A DNA stretch of 64,000 bases from Mantis religiosa. Its lineage: Eukaryota > Arthropoda > Insecta > Mantodea > Mantidae. Position 1 is the stretch's first letter. Every line of letters starts with the position of its first letter. The notes beneath the pieces are model-generated. The model was not told the origin of the DNA. It ran no database searches and worked only from the letters and a program-made list of their open reading frames with translations. Below are positions 54,601 through 64,000 of this stretch, in pieces. A program made the position numbers and the translations under genes. The stretch is from NCBI GenBank assembly GCA_030765055.1, contig JAUKNK010000057.1:2984001-3048000 (forward strand). The letters run 5' to 3'.

Positions 54601-54660
54601 GCAAGAGAGCTAATGGCTTCCTTGCCAAAGCCTAGCATTTGAAAACAACTATTTGTAATT
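51626..54660 (+). pseudogene. AT-rich LINE with RT and RNase H, probably continuing 47150-47302
   Basis: Order: linker (SVDKLNKTITNIILAAAKK), RT beginning at about 52460 (NYRPISLTSVSAKTAELM, QTGFRQNLSTKENTIQV, FIDFENSYDSEW), FAYD where FADD is expected at about 52950-52960, thumb, a long connection 53451-53804, then RNase H at 53810-54185 (VYTHGS in place of the usual T-D-G; VDAEVMAIHI; LSDAKAAL; GNESADFLAKK). The C-terminal Cys/His part continues across an 80-bp insertion to YWRARELMASLPKPSI-stop near 54640. Two catalytic positions changed and many stops: dead. Related in layout to 23.8-24.3 kb. Confidence 0.85.
54436..54541 (+). mobile_element. 80-bp insertion with 13-bp target duplication
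   Basis: GAAATGACTGAAG at 54436-54448 and 54529-54541 flanks 80 bp that begin with (ATG)n and contain AAGGGCGCTCAACTACGCC, ending in an A-rich run. It interrupts the LINE frame between the CSKV and EMTEEHLLTC parts. It looks like a very short retroposed SINE end; GGGCGCT..AAC recalls the GGGCGTTAAAC end of the SINE at 38.8 kb. Confidence 0.7.
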
Positions 54661-55114
54661 ATGTATATACAAAACTATGTAATCCAACTGCTGTGCTGTA
54701 GATGTTCCCATATTTGCAGGTATTTTGTGCCATAAAGTACTACAATATACTAGCAGTAACGTCATATATGAACATGTGTTGTAACTTACATTATGCAGTT
54801 CTTGTGTTGTTATTGCTATCATTGATTGCCTTATATGTCACTTGCTTTATTGGCTACTTGGAGGAAAGTCTGTTTGAAACTTCTGGTCACATTTCTTTTT
54901 TTCTATGATATTTGTTTGCGCTTTAAAATAGTTTTAATAACTTTGGAGAACCGGTATACAATGTCAGTCCATGATTTTATTTAGGCATGTGTTTGTTTCT
55001 TCTTGTATCTTAGTTCTGTACATCTTCATTCTGTTTCTTGTCACCTGCATTATGGATTTCTATTCGATCTGTTGGCAAAGTTAAAGTTACTATGCTAGTT
55101 GAAGTATATTCCAA
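54661..55114. other. No recognisable feature
   Basis: AT-rich; ORF 54702-54908 is hydrophobic but has no support. Confidence 0.45.
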
Positions 55115-55376
55115 TATACGTTTTGCCTGTCCAATATAAATCTGATCACAATCTAAGCAATTAAGTTAATAAATACCAGATTTTTTATTACTAGGAATTT
55201 TATCTTTTTTAGAAAATTGTAATAACTTTTTAATACTATATTTATTTTGAGAAACTAAAGTTATACCAACTTCTTTAAGAAATTTTTGAAAATGTTTATT
55301 AACCCAAGGATGGTAAGTAAATTTTTTAAATTTTAGTATTCCTAGAGAAAAACTTTTAATTTTTTTAAAAAAGTGG
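55115..55376 (-). pseudogene. Penelope-like scrap head to head with copy 3
   Basis: The minus strand reads PWVNKHFQKFLKEVGITLVS then QNKYSIKKLLQFSKKDK, LNCLDCDQIYIGQ: the linker and start of the GIY-YIG domain. It abuts the plus-strand copy at 55377, the same head-to-head arrangement as copies 1 and 2. Confidence 0.8.
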
Positions 55377-56660
55377 TTGAATTCAATAAATTTACTCGAG
55401 GACTTAATAGTTGATTTTGTTAAACTTACTGATTTTTGTTTGGATCAAAATTTTTTCACTTTTAATGTTGAATTTTTTCAACAAATTTCTGGCTTAGCAA
55501 TGTGTAATCCTCTTTCACCTTTTCTTGCTGATCTTTTTATGAGTTTTTTAGAAATTCAAGTCACTAAAGCTTTTCCGTTAATTTTTAAAACATGGTATAG
55601 ATGTGTTGATGATATTTTTGCTATTGTTCCTGAAAACCAAATTAATGATGCTTCAAAATTAGTATATTTTCAACATAAAATTATAAAATATCCATTAGAA
55701 ACTGAAATGAATGGATTTCTTCCTTCTCTAGATTTGAAAATAATAAGAAATAATAACAAATTAGATTTTGATATCTATAGGAAACCTACTCATATTGATA
55801 ATCGCATATAAAATTAAAGTTTTAACCCTTTTCCACATAAATTTGGTGTTTTTAATGGTTTGATTTATGGAAAAATAAATATACCCCTGAATAAAGAAGA
55901 ATTTAATAAAGAATATAAACATATTACTAATAATACATTAATTAATGGTTTTAATAAATATTTTATACAAAGGAAAATTGAAAAATTGAAATGTCCCAAA
56001 AGTATTAATGATATTTCCACTCTTAAAAATATAAAAGATGAATATCAATTTAAAAAATTTATTTACCATCCTTTTGTTAATAAACATTTTCAATTTTTTT
56101 TAAAGAAGTTGGAATAACCTTAGTTCCTCAAAATAAATATTGTATTAAAAATGTATTACAATTTTCTAAAAAAGATAATTTTCCTAATAATAAAAAATTT
56201 GGTATTTATCAATTTAATTGTTTAGACTGTGATCAGGTTTATACTGGAAAGACGACGTAGTTTGGAAACCAGAAAGAAAGAACATTTTCGTAACATGGGA
56301 TATAAACAAAATGATAAATCAGCCATAGCAGATCATTTTTGTTCATTTAACCATGAAATAAATCCCGAAGTTAAATGATTAAAACAATTAAATGGTTCCA
56401 TAAAATTAATAGTTTGGGATAATATATTTATTTCAAAAAATAAAAATTGCGTAATGAATTTTGACATACCGGCAATTGATTCTGTTTTCGGGTTTGTTTC
56501 AACTTCAGGTGTTGGTACTATGTAAGTGCATAGTATCCACAGATGGTATCCTTGACAACGAATTGTGTTGACTGAAGATGTGGGCTAGTGTCCATGAAAT
56601 TAATCTCACAGAAACATAATTGAAGTATTGTCATCGGCTTCTTAAGTTAAGTGGAGAATA
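55377..56660 (+). pseudogene. Penelope-like copy 3 (RT + GIY-YIG)
   Basis: RT at 55377-55811: ISGLAMCNPLSPFLADLFM, then RCVDDIFAIV (catalytic pair kept as CVDD), EMNGFLPSLDLKIIRNNNK, IYRKPTHIDN. A stop near 55809, then the linker 55860-56117 and, in another frame, the GIY-YIG end: CDQVYTGKTT-like YIG box (56225-56255), KEHFRNMGYKQNDKSAIADH and NKNCVMNFDIPAID. The 3' region ends near CTTCTTAAGTTAAGTGGA, matching copy 4. AT-rich subfamily, dead. Confidence 0.88.
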
Positions 56661-56769
56661 TTTACTAAACAATTTTATTTGTGTAGTAATTTGCGGTTCT
56701 TACTGTTTTGTGGTTCATGTAACAACATTTACAAAATACTGAAGGAAATAATTTCTAAGATATCATTGA

Positions 56770-56985
56770 CACATCTATGGATATGGGATTCCTCAGTTTG
56801 AATCTGTCTGACCAAATTCTGTCCTTTCATATCTCTATTTCTTCCTCAAAGGAGCAAGAATATAATATGAGAACCTCTCAGTTCTGCTTCTTCAGGGAAG
56901 GCAGTACTGAAAGCTTCCTTCACTCGCTATTTATAGGTGACAGCAAAGTAAATGAGTGCAGTGTTTTGTGACTTTTTAAGTATAT
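56770..56985 (+). other. Intron block conserved between copies A and B
   Basis: Aligns with 39080-39340 of unit A (TTCTTCCTC.A..GA.CAAGAAT, GAACCTCTCAGTTC, AATGAGTGCAGTGTTT). Noncoding; shows that the duplication spans the large intron. Confidence 0.65.
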
Positions 56986-58434
56986 CGTCATGTGTACCTT
57001 TTTATTTTTCTTCCTACCATTCTCAAAGACAACTGATAGAGCTAATGAGAGAAAAACTCAAAATAAATTCCGAAGTTAGTATTTTTACGGTGACAGTGAA
57101 TTTCTACCGCAAAGGAATTCAGTGTGTTGTCCAATTTTAGGGTTTCTGTTTGCCACGAGAGGAGCGAAATATTAACATACAAGAAGAACCAATAGCTGAG
57201 TTACTTTTTTTATTTTACGTGTTCCAACGTTAAGTCATATCAGACGATGATTGGTCTGGGTGAAAATTATGCTCAAAAGAGTCGAGGGTCCATAGAGCTT
57301 AGGGTTAACCCACATTCGTCTTACAGCATAAGAGAAAGCCCCGGAAAAACAGATATAATTATTTGTAATAAAAACTCACTTATCTCTAAATATATTTTGA
57401 TCAGTTTCTTCAAAGCTGAGTGTTGTTTTGTTATATTTGTGTAGTATGCGACTGATTGTTGCACAGCGTTGGTATGTTGGAGACCGTTCGATTTTGGTAC
57501 ACATAAAAGCCTGGAGTTGAACATGTACGATTCCTTAGACAGAACATTTCCTCCACACCCTGCAGGGTATGCACGGGGTATCAGTCGCCGTCCTTAAGTA
57601 GTTGTTAGTAGTTAGTTGTCCGTTCAGTATTTGTGGCAACATTGAATGTGATTGTACGTTATTGCATTAAAAATGTACTTGTTTTAATTAACTTTAAAAT
57701 GTCCTTTTGATGCAACGTTTATTACATATTTTAATATATTTTCGCTCAAATTATGTAACTCTTATTTGTATTTAACCCAGGGGCTTCTAAGGTCTTCATA
57801 CAGATTGAACAAAATTAGTTATTGTTAGTTCTTAGGATGCAGCCCTACAGGAATTAAATATGAAATGTAAATTTTAATCAAGCACACAATTGGAGAAGTG
57901 CATTTTGATGACAATTATTTCTGATACTTTGTTTATTCATTAGCACCTTCATGTACTTTTCAGTCATATTTCGTTGCTGTTCATTTGTATCTTGTGGTGG
58001 ATATGGAATCAATATTAAATTCCATCACCTGAAATGATCCATTGACTTTAAATGTGTCTTTTGCGGATAGTGATCGCTTTTTCCGAATACTTTTAGTGCC
58101 ATGTTCATAACCAGAAATTAATTAAAAATAAATTGAATAGTTGCCTTTAGTATAAACAGTGGTGTTGATGTAACTGTCAGTTGATATAACAAGGATTACT
58201 TGTAATGCAACAAACACAATCCACTATGCTCATTAGAAAGACTTTATTATTTATTTGAAGATATTGTGGTTTAACAAAAGTAATAAGTAGTTATAATCAA
58301 CAGCATAGTTAACTTATATGAATTAACTTAACTATTATTGTCATCGATTTCTGTGCATGTATTGACTGATTCTGTCTTCAGATTTTACAGTCTCGTTATT
58401 ACACTAAATGATAGCAAGTTTCGAAACATTTCAG
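56986..58434. other. No recognisable gene (intron of copy B)
   Basis: No motif. Ends with CGAAACATTTCAG, the acceptor of the copy B zinc-finger exon. Confidence 0.5.
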
Positions 58435-59690
58435 ATTAAGAGAAGCACTTCCTGTCGCTACTCTTGGCAACTCACCATTGCTTTCTGCTGGGGTCCAAAC
58501 AAGGTACACAAGCTTCAGGAATGGAATCGATCGTGTTGAATATAACTATGAAAACTGTAGTGTTAAATGTAATATTGTAACTGCAACGGAATACGTACAC
58601 TCCAATCAGTATGGTCATTTTAGTGATGGGGCAGACACATGTATAGTAAGTGATGCGAGCAATACAACACAACAGCGTAGCACGTCTGAGAAAAGCTTTA
58701 GCGCTGTATCGGATCTGAAAAAACATAATTTAGTGAATGGAGGTCAGAAATCACATCAATGTAAAGTTTGTGACAAGAGTTTTATTCGGTTGTCAAATTT
58801 GAAAACCATAATCTAGTTCATGAAGGTAAAAGGCCACACAAATGTAAACTTCGTGATAAGAGCTTTACTCGTTTGAGTAGTTTGAAAAGACATAATCTGG
58901 TACATGAAGGTAAGAAGTCACACAAATGTAAAGTTTGTGATAAGAGCTTTACTCGTTTGGACAAATTGAAAATACATATTCTAGTTCATGAAGGTAAGAA
59001 GCCACACAAATGTAAAGTTTGTGATAAGAGCTTTACTCATTTATCACATTTGAAAATACATAATCTAGTTCATTAAGGTAAGAAGATACACCAATGTAAA
59101 GTGTGTGATAAGAGCTTTATTCAGTTATCACATTTGAAAATACATAATATTGTTCATGAAGGTAAGAAGCCTAACCAATGTAAAGTTTGTGATAAGGTTT
59201 TTACTCATTTATCGCATTTGAAAATACATAATCTAGTTCATGAAGGTAAGAAGGCGCACCAATGTACAGTTTGTGATAAGAGCTTTATTCACTTGTCCAC
59301 TTTGAAAAGTCATAATTTAGTTCATGAAGGTAAGAGGTCACATCTATGTAAAGTTTGTGATAAGAGCTTTATTCACTTGTCCAGTTTGAAAAGACATAAT
59401 TTAGTTCATGAAAGTAAGTAATGTAAAGTTTGTGGTAACAGCTTTAATGATTTGTCAAATTTGAAGACATAATTTAGTTCATGAAGCGAAGACACACCAA
59501 TATAAAGTTTGTGATAGGAGATTTACTCAGTTGTCACATTTGAAGACATAATTCTGTTCCAGAACGGAAGAAGCTACACTAATGTATCGTTTGTAATAAG
59601 AGCTTTAGTCGGTTGTTACTTTTTAAACCGCATTGTTTATGATATGAGGGTAACAGCACACAATAATGTGATAAACACTCACTGTCCAAT
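58435..59690 (+). pseudogene. Zinc-finger exon of copy B, broken
   Basis: Colinear with the copy A exon: REALPVATLGNSPLLSAG aligns with PEAVPVATLDKSPLFCAE, then the degenerate first finger and about 11 fingers. Damage: one base missing after NLKT in finger 1 (about 58805); a zinc Cys replaced by Arg in finger 2 (CKLRDKSF); TAA after finger 4 (59074-59076); TAA after finger 8 (59419-59421); frame changes in fingers 9 and 10. Helix positions -1,2,3,6 for the readable fingers: RSN(T), RSSR, RDKI, HSHI, QSHI, HSHI, HSTS, HSSR. The NSTQ-stop end is kept near 59666. The longest intact run is fingers 5-8 (59101-59421). Confidence 0.9.
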
Positions 59691-60720
59691 ATCCAAAGCC
59701 ATAAATTGATTGCTGAGGGTATGATGTGATTATTAGAGTATGTTACAAGAACTACTTGTCTCGTTTCAAAGAAGCAGTTCTTACTGTACGGGAAATAGGT
59801 GTTTTGGTTAGTTTTCTTCTGAGCAGTTTTATGTTGTTTATTATCATTATAGTTATTACTAGAATTATTATTTAGTTCATGTTTAATAAGTATGTTAATT
59901 TATATGTGTATAGGAGTTGGAATTACATAGTAAATTATAGAAATCTGTTCAAATAATTATGTACAAATTTAGGAATAAACAGTTTAATTTATTTGCTTTC
60001 TAGCATTACTAGCCTCAAATTAGCATAAGTAGCCACACCTTTCACCAGCTCTTTAATGCAGTTGCATTATTCGTTATATTCCAGGCTTATGTTATTTTGT
60101 CTGAAAACTCACACAAGTGGTTTGCTTACCACGCTCTTAATAGATCCGATATAGTCTTTTTCACATGCATACAGGAAAGCGAGAAGAGTACATATGTATA
60201 ACTTTGTCCCTGTTCCATTGGCTAAAACACTTGTTGGAAGGCCTCATCACTTCAGCGGGATGAATAGTAAGATCAAGATAGTTTTCAGGTGAAGCTTTCT
60301 CTTGTGTTCTTTTTCTCATTGCTGATACAAATGTTCCATAGAAGTACTGAGAATATTTCTCTCTCCAGATATTCCTTATTTTAAGTACAGTATGATATTG
60401 ATCAGATACTGCATTTCTGTTACAAAGAACATTACTTTTGCTATTGACAAATCACCATGAGGGGTATTTTATGACTCCTATTTGTCCTGCAACTTGTGAT
60501 TTCTGTTACTCATTGTCTCAGTTTGTCCGCATGAGCTTCCTTTTAGTTGCTGGCAGCTGACAGTTTTGAAGGAAGCATCTTGTAAAACATGCTGGAGGTC
60601 ACACATTCCTTGGTTATAGCAGACGCCATCTTGCAAATGATTCATATGTTCCATATGTATAAAACAGTAGTTCTGTTCTGAGGTCTACATGTTTCGTCGG
60701 ACCAACTGTCAAAGGTAGTT
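59691..60720 (+). other. 3' flank of copy B
   Basis: Aligns with 41411-42480 behind gene A; AATAAA at 59974-59979. No coding potential. Confidence 0.6.
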
Positions 60721-62333
60721 AAAAAATGATAACTACTTAGTCAGGGAGAACAGAAGTAATGGCTGATTACTCTTAGTATCTGAACATTACCAATGACAAA
60801 ATTTATTGTAAAATAATGTTATTCTCTTTACGTATACTTGACACAAATGGTAATGTTTACTGTATTCTTATTATATTTTAGCTGATGTGTTTAACATTGT
60901 GCGGAAAACGATCTACACAGCGTCTGTCTTTATCAACGGTGTTAAAGAAAATGTTTATTGCATTTAGTTTCAGATAGCATTGCCACGAAAGTGTTGTAAA
61001 AGAAAATACTGAAGATGGTGTTCTAGAAGCCCCACATTGTGGCGATCCTTTGCAAAGGAAATGCTGCAAATTGAGTGGAATGGAAGATGTGATGATTTGT
61101 TCCTCACCTTTGTGAAGATATTAATAAATACTTATATATTTATATACTTCATGTTATTGGGAATATACACTGTTAATATCCTTTGCCTTGCAAGAACATA
61201 AGAGAGTGTAGCAAGTAGGTTACCTTTTAGCAATAATTAAATATTTTAAAGCTGGACGTTACGTAATTGATTTTAAACGTGATTACCTTTTTATAGCATA
61301 GTGTTTAAAAATTATTAATAACCTTTCACTTGAAACCTATAGCTATTGCAAAATTCAAACAACCAACAACAAATACTTCGTAAAAGCTTTATTCCACGAA
61401 AAGTATATTTGAATTTATCGTTTGTTTTATTGAGATTATATTGTAGCACTAAGATTTTCTCTGTCTCTTACAGTTTACTATTATTCTAATTTCCTAGGAA
61501 TGTAGAGACTTCTCACTACATTCAGAATTCAATAAAGATTCTTATTTCATTTACATTGAAGGTATTTTAAACACAAGGTATGTTCATAGAAATCCCTGAA
61601 ACCGTTTTTAAGAAAAATATTTGACAATGCTACATGTACAAGAGGTCTGGGGTCGAGATTTCCCTGAATACTTACGTGTCACATCCTTTAAGTATACTGA
61701 GTATTTAGCCAACTTTTGCTGTAAGAGCTTTGCTGTTAACAGATACAGAAATAAATAAATAAACAGTGTGGTTGTGTATCTTGACTTTAAGTAATAGTCA
61801 AATGTTTAATGAGTTAATCAGTGTATGTCCGGACTAAACCAAGTAATGTATTGCTTTCGGAGAAAACTGTAAATATTGGTAAATACAAACAATTAACAAG
61901 GATTGTGTCTTATATACATCCTGTACTTTAACATCTACAGTTTTGTTTATTAACATTTTGTCTGTCTCTTACAGATATAGAGAAACATTCAGAATGAAGA
62001 GAACTTACAAAGGTATTATTAAAATTTTCAAGATATGCATCTCATTTGTCATCAATTCATATTACATATTTCATAAGTTAGTCAAAATTTCAGAGTTAGT
62101 CTAAAACAATAAAAAGTACTGATTCATATTTGATGCAAAGTCAAGTGCAGTAAGTGTATATTCTACTTATTATGTACTTGGTACACACAACAAAATTAAT
62201 TTACTTCATTCACAGTTCATTCTGTCTACTAACATAGTTACTTTATTACTCAATATTCATCATTTTAAAGTATTTTTAACTTGTTAATATAGTAATGTCT
62301 ATGACAAATTTAACGTGTATAGCTTTTTTTGCA
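60721..62333. other. No recognisable feature
   Basis: AT-rich; the small ORF at 60878-61069 has no motif. Confidence 0.5.
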
Positions 62334-64000
62334 GGGATGGGGAACAGCCATTTTACTAAAAAGCAAAGTTGCTCATGCTTGTGTTACGCTGCCACCATTG
62401 ACAGCGTTAGAGTGTACGCCTCTTAAAACACGTGTAAATAACAAAACGGTTATGCTGGTAGCCTTCTATCGGTCCCCCAACTCCCCCGACTGTAGACGCG
62501 ACTTCGAACAAATTCTCGCTTTGGAGGAGCACGTTATAATGGCAGGAGACTTAAACGCTCGACACCCCTGGTGGTTTTCACGTCGAGCAAACGCGGCTGG
62601 AAATCATCTAGTAGACCTTATAACAGAAAATGATGACCTCGAAGTGCATTTCCCAATGAACCAACTTTTGGGCACAAGTCAGGGCACTTCAACCCTGAAA
62701 TGTTGGACTTCGTAATTACAAAAAGTGCGACATTAGCAAACAAATTCATTGTGCATCACAGCTTAGACTCCGACCATCTTCCAGTACATTTCGATATCTG
62801 TGGCGGAATTACGGCCGGTGTGACCGGCCCTATGAAGCGCGCAGAAATTGACTGGAACAAATGTAAAATCGAAATGCATAGGATGGCGCAGCCAGGGCTG
62901 TCATACTACAGCGAGGCAGACATCGACGTCGCCATTGAAAACTACACCGCCTCGCTCCTAACGGCTAAAAGAAATTCTACCACCTATACCATAAGGCCAC
63001 ACAGTTTCTGCACGTGCCCTGAGATGTAGCAGCTCATTGCCATGAGGCGGCGCTTGACGAGACTTTGGTGGCTTACCCTCCAGCCTGAGTACAAAGTGCT
63101 AGCAAAATGGCAACGCAACATCATTCGGCAACAAATTAAAATTAACAAAATTGAACAGTGGGAGTAGAAAATGTTAAACACCACACATTCTGACCTTCTT
63201 TGTGGAAATTATTAAGGGCATTTAAAGCCTCCTCGAGCGCCAACTCAGGCACTGAGGCGCTGCACACTCGCCTCGGCCTGCACCTCTCCTACGAGGAGAA
63301 AGCCTAGGTTTTTGCAGACTGGCACAAAATTTCACAGAGAACTCTGCGACCAACCCCGAGTTATAACGGGAAGTCCAGACATGGGTACAAAACTGGGTGT
63401 CCCAGAGGCATGAGCAACACTTGCCCTTCACAACACCGCAGGCAGTCAACAAGCTCATTAAGAAGCTACCTAATGGGAAAGCCGCCGGCCCGGACAGGGT
63501 GATTAATGAAGAACTCAGTCATCTCCCGAGAAAAGCCCTGGTGCAGCCAACAAAATATTTCAATACCGGTTTGCAGCAAAATTATTTCCCGGACACTTGG
63601 AAACGAGCCAAGATAATAATGCTCCCAAAGCATGGGAAAAGCACCAGGCAGCTTCCAAATTACCGCCCCATTAGTCTCCTGTCTACAATTGGTAAATTTC
63701 TGGAGAAAATAATTCCCTTTCAACTCCAAAATCAAATGTCGTCGATTGACATTTCTAACTCGCTATCTGGCTTTAGAAAAGGACACTCAACAGACCCCCA
63801 ACTCTTAAGTTTCGCAGATGAAGTCACCGAGCAATTTAATAATGGGACTTCAACGTTAGCGCTATTATTGGACGTAGAAGCCGCAGTTGATCGGTGCTGG
63901 CACAACTGTCTGATTTATAAACTGCACCGAGATTTTCCCGGCCTCCAAAATTCTCTACCATTGCTGCATAATTGCTTAGAAAATCGGCGCTTCTACGTCC
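62334..64000 (+). pseudogene. Jockey-clade LINE, 5'-truncated, cut by the window end
   Basis: Starts inside the AP-endonuclease: WGTAILLKSKVAHACVTLPP, VAFYRSPNSPDCRRDFEQIL, MAGDLNARHPWW (catalytic D-x-N), then in another frame MLDFVITKSATLANKF and SLDSDHLPVHFDI, with the SDH triad end. The linker to about 63450 is broken by several stops. RT begins near 63500: AGPDRVINEEL-like text, QNYFPDTWKRAKIIMLPKHG, NYRPISLLSTIGKFLEKII, SGFRKGHSTDPQLL, and LLLDVEAAVDRCWHNCLIYK as motif A. Order and motifs match jockey elements of insects. The YADD box lies beyond the window. Confidence 0.9.

Larger units (their letters stand above)
45361..60720 (+). repeat. Segmental duplication, unit B (broken zinc-finger gene)
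   Basis: Paralogue of unit A in direct orientation (block list given there). It is longer (15.4 against 10.2 kb) because of a Penelope copy at 46271, a LINE/gypsy/LINE nest at 47150-54660 and a Penelope pair at 55115-56660. It lacks the 32333-34777 part of unit A, the mariner, the tRNA-like array and the SINE. Confidence 0.85.

Overview
The window looks like AT-rich, repeat-dense nuclear DNA from an arthropod, most likely an insect with a large genome. The evidence is the mixture of Ty3/gypsy and BEL/Pao LTR elements, Penelope-like elements, several LINE clades, mariner, DUF4817-type and hAT transposase relics, a tRNA-derived SINE, and a C2H2 zinc-finger gene with canonical GT-AG splice signals. 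There are no bacterial operons, phage genes or CRISPR arrays. I cannot name the species.

Layout. 1-1287: 3' end of gypsy copy 1. 1.3-2.5 kb: a LINE tail and a decayed arthropod repeat ORF. 4.1-6.2 kb: a dispersed repeat split by a dead hAT transposon. 6.9-7.3 kb: a second, internally deleted hAT relic. 9.6-19.1 kb: a composite block in which two Penelope copies lie head to head inside one 12-bp target duplication, and a 6.2-kb BEL/Pao element with two LTRs and a 5-bp duplication has inserted into the right-hand copy. 19-26 kb: mostly unrecognised DNA with a duplicated repeat, a LINE RNase H tail and a transposase relic. 26.2-29.1 kb: gypsy copy 2. 31.5-33.8 kb: a DUF4817-type transposase fragment and a mariner with both inverted repeats.

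32.2-60.7 kb holds the one convincing host-type gene and its broken duplicate. Copy A has an acidic exon rich in SUMO-consensus motifs (34332-34807), a 32-nt microexon (35588-35619) and a terminal exon with 17 C2H2 fingers (39571-41317). The microexon length is exactly what is needed to join the phase-0 donor to the phase-2 acceptor. Copy B (45361-60720) repeats the same region: it keeps the acidic exon's donor, the microexon and the zinc-finger exon, but has lost the acidic exon body, has nonsense and frameshift damage in the finger array, and has been swollen by LINE, gypsy and Penelope insertions. Gypsy copy 3 (42.7-45.4 kb) sits at the A/B boundary. Inside copy A a five-finger block is duplicated with apparent identity except for one finger, and that finger matches a copy B finger at 82 of 84 bases. 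This suggests exchange of finger modules between the paralogues.

Copy A also contains about 3.6 tandem ~300-bp units, each with a tRNA-like segment carrying A and B boxes; copy B lacks this array. The window ends in a jockey-type LINE (62.3-64 kb) that runs off the edge. Apart from the zinc-finger gene nearly everything recognisable is mobile DNA, and no mobile copy has an uninterrupted full reading frame.
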